Shown here in pieces: positions 23,544 through 29,104 of a stretch of DNA of 29,104 nucleotides. The position numbers were made by a program, and so were the translations under genes. The notes under the pieces were generated by a model. It was given only the letters and a program-made list of their open reading frames with translations. It was not told where the DNA came from and made no database searches. The stretch covers positions 1-29,104 of the forward strand of contig CABUQI010000006.1 of the NCBI GenBank assembly GCA_902493545.1, in the 5' to 3' direction. Position 1 is the first letter of the stretch; every line of letters starts with the position of its first letter. This stretch comes from an uncultured Collinsella sp. Lineage in GTDB: Bacteria; Actinomycetota; Coriobacteriia; Coriobacteriales; Coriobacteriaceae.

Positions 23544-24455
23544 ATGAACGCTTCATCGCTTTCCTTCCAAGACATCATCCTGCGCCTCCAGCAGTACTGG
23601 GGCGAGCAGGGCTGCGTCATTATGCAGCCCTATGACTCCGAGGTCGGTGCCGGTACCTTCCATACCGCGACCACGCTGCGCTCGCTCGGTCCCGCCGAGT
23701 GGCGCACCTGCTATGCACAGCCCTGCCGCCGTCCCGCCGACGGCCGCTACGGCGAGAACCCCAACCGCATGCAGCACTACTATCAGTTCCAGGTGCTCAT
23801 CAAGCCCTCGCCGGTCAACGCCCAGGAGCTCTACCTGGGGTCTCTTGCCGCCATTGGCCTGGACCCCAACGACCATGACGTCCGCTTTGTCGAGGATGAC
23901 TGGGAGAGCCCGACCCTTGGCGCCTGGGGCCTTGGCTGGGAGGTCTGGCTCAACGGCATGGAGGTCACGCAGTTTACGTACTTCCAGCAGGTGGGCGGCA
24001 TCGAGGTCGACCCCGTGCCTGTCGAGATCACCTATGGCCTGGAGCGTATCGCCATGTACGCCCAGGGCGTCAACTCGGTCTACGACCTGGTGTGGAGCTA
24101 CCTGCCCGACGGCACGCCCATGACCTATGGCGACGTGTTCCTCGAGAACGAGCGCGAGTTCAGTGCCTATAACTTTGAGGTCGCCAACGTCGAGATGATG
24201 CGTCAGAAGTTTGACGACTACGAGGCCGAGTGCCATGCCTGCCTGGAGCGCAAGCTTCCGCTGCCGGCGTACGATTGCGTCATGAAGTGCAGCCATGCCT
24301 TCAACCTGCTCGATGCCCGCGGTGCGCTGTCCGCAGTCGAGCGTGCCAACTACATCCTGCGCGTCCGTGCCGTCGCCAAGGCGTGCTGCGAGGCCTATAT
24401 GGCCGAGGTCGCCGGAGTCAACGAGAATGCCGACCAGGAAGGCGAGGTGGCGTAA
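23544..24455 (+). CDS. glyQ: Glycyl-tRNA synthetase alpha subunit
   Basis: Catalytic subunit of the alpha2-beta2 glycyl-tRNA synthetase. The 303 aa match the family throughout: LSFQDIILRLQQYW, the MQPYDSEVGAGTFHTAT motif, PNRMQHYYQFQVLIKPSP and VTQFTYFQQVGG. In the 59-base gap before it TATAGT (23492-23497) may be a -10 box but lacks a -35; no T-box leader fits in this space. The ATG follows AGAGG closely, with GAGGGG further up. Confidence 0.98.
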   Translation: MNASSLSFQDIILRLQQYWGEQGCVIMQPYDSEVGAGTFHTATTLRSLGPAEWRTCYAQPCRRPADGRYGENPNRMQHYYQFQVLIKPSPVNAQELYLGSLAAIGLDPNDHDVRFVEDDWESPTLGAWGLGWEVWLNGMEVTQFTYFQQVGGIEVDPVPVEITYGLERIAMYAQGVNSVYDLVWSYLPDGTPMTYGDVFLENEREFSAYNFEVANVEMMRQKFDDYEAECHACLERKLPLPAYDCVMKCSHAFNLLDARGALSAVERANYILRVRAVAKACCEAYMAEVAGVNENADQEGEVA

Positions 24456-24458
24456 GCC

Positions 24459-26555
24459 ATGGCAGACGCTAAGGATTTCCTGTTTGAGATCGGTACGGAG
24501 GAAATGCCCTCCGCACCGCTGAACAATGCCGTCAAGCAGCTTGGCACCATGATCGCCAAGGGTCTTGACGAGGCCGGTCTGGCCCACGGCGAGGTCCGCG
24601 TGATCTCGAGCCCGCGCCGTCTTGCCGCGCTCGTGGCTAATGTCGCCACCGCGACCGACGAGGTTCACGAAGTCAAGCGCGGCCCTGCGGCAAACATTGC
24701 CTTCGATGCCGACGGCAACGCCACTAAGGCCGCCCAGGGCTTTGCCCGCAAGTGCGGTGTGGCTGCCGAGGACCTGGTCCGTCGCGAGGACACCGACGGT
24801 CGCGAGTATGTCTTTGCCGAGAAGAACATTCCCTCTGCACCGGCTACGCCGATTCTGACCGCTCTGTGCGAGAAGACCATCGCCGGCCTGCAGTGGCCCA
24901 ACTACCGCAGCCAGCGCTGGGGTCACGAGCATGCGACTTTTGTTCGTCCGGTCCGCTGGATCTGCTGCCTTTTGGGCGAGGATGTTGTGCCCGTGTCGTT
25001 TGCCGACGTGACGAGCGGCAACACCACGCGCGGTCATCGTGTACTTGGCCCTGGCGACCATGTGGTTGCCAGCCCCGCCGTCTACGAGCAGGTGCTCGAG
25101 GACGCCGGCGTGCTTTCTGCCGAGCGTCGTCGCGAGGCCATCCTTGCCGGTATCGCCGAGGTCGAGGCCGCTCGCCCCGGCTGTCATGTCGACACGCCCA
25201 AGAAGGTCTTTGAGGAGGTCATTAACCTCTGCGAGTGGCCGACGGTGCTCGTCGGTACCTTCGATGAGGAGTTCCTCAAGGTCCCGCATGAGATCATCTG
25301 CGAGTCCATGCTCACTAACCAGCGCTACTTTCCGATCTATGACGGCGAGGGCAAGCTCACGCGTGAGTTCGTGGTCGTCTCCAACAGCAAGCCCGAGAAC
25401 GCCGAGCGCGTGATCGACGGCAACGAGCGCGTCGTGCGCGCCCGTCTGGACGACGCTAAGTTCTTCTATGAGGAGGACCTGAAGATCTCCCTCGATGAGT
25501 TCCGCGAGCGTTTGGCTAAGGTCGCCTTCCAGGAGAAGCTCGGTAGCGTGCTCGCCAAGTCCGAGCGCATCGAGCAGCTCGCGCTCGCTATTGCCCGCGA
25601 GGCTCATCTGGGCGCTCATCTTGCCGCTGACGCTGCTCGCGCCGCGCACCTGTGCAAGGCCGACCTGGTATCCAACGCCGTCGTCGAGTTCACGAGCCAG
25701 CAGGGCGTGATGGGCGGTTACTACGCCACCGCGATGGGGGAGAACGACGAGGTCGCCCACGCCATTCGCGATCACTATCGTCCCCGCTTTGCCGGTGACG
25801 AGCTGCCCGAGGGCATCGCTGGCTGCATCGTGGCCTGTGCCGACAAGCTCGATACCATTGCCGGTATCTTTGCCATCGGCGAGCCCCCGACCGGCTCCTC
25901 CGACCCCTATGCGCTGCGTCGTGCCGCTATCGGCATCATCAACATCCTGCGCGACCGCCTGCCGATCGACCCCACGTCGCTGATCGACTTCGCCCTCGAG
26001 CTCTATAGCGAGCAGGGCATTGAGTTCGACGCCGCCGAGGTCGCCCAGCAGGTTCGTGACTTCTTCCATGGCCGCCTGGTGAGCATGGCCCGCGACGAAA
26101 AGATCCCGGCCGATACCGTTGCCGCCGTCTCTGCGGTGCACATCATCGCCCCGTCCGTCTTCTTCGCCCGCTGCGCCGCCCTCGACGAGGCCCGCAAGAA
26201 CGACGCCGAGACGTTCGACAACCTTGCGACCGCCTATGCTCGCGCTGCGCATATCTCCAAGCCCGAGCTGGGCGTGGAGTACGACCGCAGCCTGATGGGC
26301 GAGGTCGAGCTCGCGCTTGCCGACGCCTCCGAGGCCGCTCAGACCGCCGTCGATGCCGCCCTTGCTGCCGAGGACTACCCGGCCGCATTTGCTGCCCTCG
26401 CCGCCCTGCGCGCGCCCATCGACCGTTTCTTCGATGAGGTTATGGTCATGGACAAGGACGAGCAGCTCCGCGATAATCGCCTTAAGCTGCTCAACCGCTT
26501 CGAGGCCGTTTTCTCCGGCATCGCCAACATCGGTGAGCTTGCCCGCAAAAAGTAA
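24459..26555 (+). CDS. glyS: Glycyl-tRNA synthetase beta subunit
   Basis: tRNA-recognition subunit of the tetrameric glycyl-tRNA synthetase. The 698 aa have the typical opening FLFEIGTEEMPS, the RRLAALV block, FVRPVRWI, an HD-like core (ADKLDTIAGIFAIGEPPTGS, DPYALRR) and a C-terminal anticodon-binding DALR-type helical part. The ATG lies three bases after the glyQ stop, so the two subunits are made together. Confidence 0.98.
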   Translation: MADAKDFLFEIGTEEMPSAPLNNAVKQLGTMIAKGLDEAGLAHGEVRVISSPRRLAALVANVATATDEVHEVKRGPAANIAFDADGNATKAAQGFARKCGVAAEDLVRREDTDGREYVFAEKNIPSAPATPILTALCEKTIAGLQWPNYRSQRWGHEHATFVRPVRWICCLLGEDVVPVSFADVTSGNTTRGHRVLGPGDHVVASPAVYEQVLEDAGVLSAERRREAILAGIAEVEAARPGCHVDTPKKVFEEVINLCEWPTVLVGTFDEEFLKVPHEIICESMLTNQRYFPIYDGEGKLTREFVVVSNSKPENAERVIDGNERVVRARLDDAKFFYEEDLKISLDEFRERLAKVAFQEKLGSVLAKSERIEQLALAIAREAHLGAHLAADAARAAHLCKADLVSNAVVEFTSQQGVMGGYYATAMGENDEVAHAIRDHYRPRFAGDELPEGIAGCIVACADKLDTIAGIFAIGEPPTGSSDPYALRRAAIGIINILRDRLPIDPTSLIDFALELYSEQGIEFDAAEVAQQVRDFFHGRLVSMARDEKIPADTVAAVSAVHIIAPSVFFARCAALDEARKNDAETFDNLATAYARAAHISKPELGVEYDRSLMGEVELALADASEAAQTAVDAALAAEDYPAAFAALAALRAPIDRFFDEVMVMDKDEQLRDNRLKLLNRFEAVFSGIANIGELARKK

Positions 26556-26561
26556 GCCAGC

Positions 26562-26577
26562 TTGCGCATAAGCGCAA
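26562..26577 (+). other. Short hairpin between glyS and the PPDK regulator
   Basis: TTGCGC-ATAA-GCGCAA forms a six-pair stem with a four-base loop; the last A joins the AAAGGAG ribosome site of the next gene. No T-run follows, so it is not a standard terminator; it could tune translation or mRNA processing. Confidence 0.4.
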
Positions 26578-26589
26578 AAGGAGCCCCGC

Positions 26590-27456
26590 ATGGATTGCCC
26601 GGTCACCGCTCGTCCCACCGTTATCGTTATCTCCGACTCGCTCGGTGATACCGCTTGTGAGGTGGTGCTTGCGGCGTCCGGGCAATTTGATGAAGGGGCT
26701 TTTCGTCTCTTGCGCCTGCCCAAGGTGAACTCTGTGGAGCAGGTTAAATCGTTTGTGGGCCCGCGCGTTGATGCGGACCATCGCGATATCGCCGTGTTCC
26801 ACACCATTGTCGATCCGGCGCTTCGCGCCCGCGTGCTCGATTACCTGGGTATGCTGCATATCCGTTCGGTCGACCTGATCGGCCCGACGCTCGCCGTGCT
26901 GTCGTCGCTCATCGGTGTGTCGCCAAAGGGCGTCGCGGGCGTGATTCACAAGACTGATGACCGCTATTTCCATCGTATCGAGGCCATGGAGTATTTCGTT
27001 GAGCACGATGACGGGCGCGGCTGCGACGATCTGTCGGGTGCAGATATCGTGCTGCTGGGCGTATCGCGCACGTCCAAGACGCCGCTGTCGATGTATTTGG
27101 CCTATCAGGGCTACAAGGTCGCCAATGTCCCACTGGCGCATGGCATGGAGCCGCCCAAGTCGATTTACGAGGTCGACCCGATGCGCCTGTTCGGCCTGAT
27201 TTCGACCGTCGATGTGATTTCCGAAATTCGCGATAGCCGCTTGGGCGATGACTACGCCCGCGCCGTTGCCGGCTCCTATGCCGAGCCCGAGAGCGTGCGC
27301 AGCGAGCTTGAGGAAGCTCGTGCCCTCATGAAACGCCTAGGCTGCTTTGTGGTGCGTACCGACGGCAAGGCCATCGAGGAAAGCGCTGCCGAGATCATTA
27401 GCCACTTGGAGGAAATCCAAGAAGCCCGTGCCCGCCGCGCCGCCCGTCGAACCTAA
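26590..27456 (+). CDS. Pyruvate, phosphate dikinase regulatory protein (DUF299 kinase/phosphorylase)
   Basis: Bifunctional enzyme that inactivates PPDK by ADP-dependent threonine phosphorylation and reactivates it by Pi-dependent dephosphorylation. The 288 aa show the family start VIVISDSLGDTA, the HKTDDRYFHRIEAMEY block, the P-loop-like G157-VSRTSKTP and the KVANVPL and GLISTVD segments. The final ~20 residues are Arg/Ala-rich. ATG 26590 has AAAGGAG upstream. The homologous proteins can also act on PEP synthase, but the PPDK gene directly downstream makes PPDK the likely target. Confidence 0.95.
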   Translation: MDCPVTARPTVIVISDSLGDTACEVVLAASGQFDEGAFRLLRLPKVNSVEQVKSFVGPRVDADHRDIAVFHTIVDPALRARVLDYLGMLHIRSVDLIGPTLAVLSSLIGVSPKGVAGVIHKTDDRYFHRIEAMEYFVEHDDGRGCDDLSGADIVLLGVSRTSKTPLSMYLAYQGYKVANVPLAHGMEPPKSIYEVDPMRLFGLISTVDVISEIRDSRLGDDYARAVAGSYAEPESVRSELEEARALMKRLGCFVVRTDGKAIEESAAEIISHLEEIQEARARRAARRT

Positions 27457-27534
27457 TAGTAGCAGCATTTTGATAAAGCGATTTAGCAAAAATATCGCAT
27501 CTGACCTGCACTTTCTTACAGTGATATCTTCATA

Positions 27535-27583
27535 AGGTAACCACCTTTACCTACCGTTTACCGCCAGTTTTAGCACGTTTACC
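27535..27583 (+). repeat. Repeated TTTACC elements upstream of ppdK
   Basis: TTTACC occurs at 27546, 27557 and 27578, spaced 11 and 21 bases, i.e. about one and two helical turns; the last two are the identical 8-mer CGTTTACC. An inverted copy, AGGTAA (27535-27540), pairs with TTACCT (27547-27552). They lie 42-80 bases before a candidate -10 box and look like binding sites for a regulator I cannot name. Confidence 0.5.
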
Positions 27584-27601
27584 AAACCGCGCATCCTCTG
27601 C

Positions 27602-27630
27602 TTAAGCCCGCTCAAAACCCGCCGTATAGT
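27602..27630 (+). promoter_or_regulatory. Candidate ppdK promoter
   Basis: TATAGT (27625-27630) with a poor -35 (TTAAGC, 27602-27607) at 17-base spacing. A weak -35 fits an activator-dependent promoter. The leader then holds a five-pair hairpin CCCGC-ATTTG-GCGGG (27641-27655). Confidence 0.45.
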
Positions 27631-27705
27631 TCCCTCACGGCCCGCATTTGGCGGGTCGATTCGTTACCACGGTCGTGCGCGTAAGTGCATGAAAGGGGAA
27701 GTATC

Positions 27706-29104
27706 GTGAGCGATTGCAAGAGGGTTTACCGTTTTGGAACCGACGCCCAGGGTACCTGTGTCACTGAGGGCGACAAGTCCATGAACTTCGTGCTTGGCGG
27801 CAAGGGCGCAAACCTTGCCGAGATGAGCCGCATCGGCCTGCCGGTTCCCGGTGGCTTTACCATTACCTGCCAGACTTGCGTCGAGTACTCCGGTGCCGGC
27901 AACGTGTGGCCCGAGGGCGCACTCGATGAGATCGTTGCTGCCGAGGCGGACCTCGAGGCCCGCTGCGGCAAGAAGCTCGGCGACGCCTCCGATCCGCTGC
28001 TCGTGTCGGTTCGTTCGGGCGCTCCGTTCTCCATGCCCGGCATGATGGACACGGTCCTCAACTTAGGCCTCAACGACGACTCCGTTCAGGGGCTCATCGC
28101 CCAGACGCAAAATCCGCGTTTTGCTTGGGATAGCTACCGCCGCTTTATTCAGATGTTCTCCAACGTCGTTATGGGCGTTGACGCCGACCTGTTCGAGAAC
28201 GCCCTGACCCAGGCCCGTCTGGTCGCCGGCGTTCGCGTCGATTCCGAGCTTTCGGCTGAGGACCTGCAGGAACTCGTCGAGACCTTTAAGGGCATCTTCT
28301 CCGAGAACATCGATGCCTCCCTGTATCCCGAGCTCGAGGTCGCTGACGGCAAGCCCGTCTTCCCGCACGACCCGGAGCTTCAGCTACGCCTTGCCATCCA
28401 GGCCGTCTTTGGCAGCTGGATGAACGAGCGTGCCTGCATCTACCGCAAGCAGCATGGCATTTCCGACGACCTCGGCACCGCCGTCAACGTGCAGGCCATG
28501 GCCTTTGGCAACAAGGGCGAGACCTCTGCGACGGGCGTCGCCTTTACGCGTAATCCGGCCGACGGCACCAAGGAGTTCTACGGCGATTTTCTGGTTAACG
28601 CCCAGGGCGAGGACGTCGTCGCCGGCATCCGCAACACCGAGCCCATTGCCGACCTCAAGACCACCCCGGGCCTCGAGTCCGCAGGTGAGGAGCTCGAGCG
28701 CGTGTTCCTGACGCTCGAGGATCATTATCGCGATATGTGCGATATCGAGTTCACCATCGAGCAGGGCAAGCTCTGGATGCTCCAGACCCGCGTGGGCAAG
28801 CGCACCGCCACCGCCGCCCTGCGCATCGCTATCGAAATGGTCGAGGAGGGCCTGATCACCCGCGAGGAGGCCGTGAGCCGCATCGATCCCGCGCAGCTCG
28901 ACCAACTCCTGCACCCGCAGTTTGACGCCTCCAAGAAGTACGAGGCGCTGGCCAGCGGTCTGAACGCCAGCCCCGGTGCCGCCGTGGGCGAGGTCGTGTT
29001 CTCGAGCGACGGCGCCGTCACGCGTTCCGCCGAGGGCCACAAGGTCATTCTGGTTCGTTGGGAGACCAACCCCGACGACCTGAAGGGCATGGTCGCCGCC
29101 GAGG
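27706..29104 (+). CDS. ppdK: Pyruvate, phosphate dikinase, 3' end cut off
   Basis: Interconverts pyruvate + ATP + Pi and PEP + AMP + PPi. The visible 466 residues are about half the usual ~880 and run off the right edge just before the swivelling phosphohistidine domain, so the catalytic His is not seen. Nucleotide-binding domain landmarks are present: GGKGANLAEM, GLPVPGGFTI, SVRSGAPFSMPGMMDT, GTAVNVQAMAFGN, GVAFTRNPADG and LWMLQTRVGKRTA. GTG at 27706 is preceded by AAAGGGG at about seven bases. Adjacent to its own regulator, which supports PPDK over PEP synthase. Confidence 0.97.
   Translation, partial: MSDCKRVYRFGTDAQGTCVTEGDKSMNFVLGGKGANLAEMSRIGLPVPGGFTITCQTCVEYSGAGNVWPEGALDEIVAAEADLEARCGKKLGDASDPLLVSVRSGAPFSMPGMMDTVLNLGLNDDSVQGLIAQTQNPRFAWDSYRRFIQMFSNVVMGVDADLFENALTQARLVAGVRVDSELSAEDLQELVETFKGIFSENIDASLYPELEVADGKPVFPHDPELQLRLAIQAVFGSWMNERACIYRKQHGISDDLGTAVNVQAMAFGNKGETSATGVAFTRNPADGTKEFYGDFLVNAQGEDVVAGIRNTEPIADLKTTPGLESAGEELERVFLTLEDHYRDMCDIEFTIEQGKLWMLQTRVGKRTATAALRIAIEMVEEGLITREEAVSRIDPAQLDQLLHPQFDASKKYEALASGLNASPGAAVGEVVFSSDGAVTRSAEGHKVILVRWETNPDDLKGMVAAE

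Noticed and set aside
23553..26807. A 1084-codon open frame on the minus strand opposite glyQ, glyS and the start of the PPDK regulator gene.
   Set aside because: It lies opposite genes with unmistakable family motifs. Its protein is low-complexity (Leu/Gly/Ala/Asp/Val rich) with no recognisable domain. Such frames arise in GC-rich genes that avoid TTA, CTA and TCA codons.
27469..27530. Possible terminator after the PPDK regulator (GCGAT...ATCGC).
   Set aside because: Only five pairs with an 11-base loop and no T-run, so not strong enough to call.

Overview
The window is a chromosomal stretch of a high-GC bacterium, almost certainly an actinobacterium of class Coriobacteriia and probably Collinsella or a close relative. 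That placement is inferred from overall protein character, GC-rich codon use, frequent TTG starts, a tetrameric GlyQ/GlyS glycyl-tRNA synthetase and a regulator-plus-PPDK pair; no 16S gene is present to prove it. Coding density is very high. All genes but one (dinB) lie on the plus strand. I see no tRNA, rRNA, CRISPR array, insertion sequence, phage gene or attachment site, and no gene-free stretch over 300 bases.

Layout. (1) 1-2437: 3' part of a CtpE-like P-type cation ATPase with a long basic tail. (2) 2541-5649: a zinc-ribbon membrane protein, a cyclophilin, and a TPR membrane protein. (3) 5765-15370: a tightly packed cell-elongation operon, mreB-mreC-mreD-PBP2-rodA, continuing without an obvious break into a DUF697-like membrane protein, a TIGR03960-type radical SAM protein and its DUF2344/TIGR03936 partner. 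(4) 15438-19440: rplU-rpmA, an intrinsic terminator, then obg-nadD-yqeK-rsfS and a strong terminator. (5) 19539-20792 (minus): dinB, DNA polymerase IV. (6) 20994-23484: rpsP-khpA-rimM-trmD-lepB, lacking the rplS usually found after trmD. (7) 23544-26555: glyQ-glyS. (8) 26590-29104: the PPDK regulatory protein, a 249-base gap with repeated TTTACC elements, and the first half of ppdK.

How the genes work together. Region 3 encodes the lateral-wall machine: MreB filaments, the MreC/MreD linkers, the SEDS polymerase RodA and its transpeptidase partner PBP2. Regions 4 and 6 supply ribosomal proteins bL21, bL27 and bS16, ribosome assembly or silencing factors (Obg, RsfS, RimM, KhpA), tRNA m1G37 methylation, NAD synthesis and signal peptide removal. 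Region 8 couples a bifunctional kinase/phosphorylase to its target, PPDK.

Most of the window is conserved housekeeping. The least understood parts are the radical SAM/DUF2344 pair, the DUF697-like protein sitting in the rod operon, and the zinc-ribbon and TPR membrane proteins upstream of mreB. I found no clear-cut new defence or mobile system. Of 27 genes whose start is visible, I assign TTG to 8 and GTG to 3.
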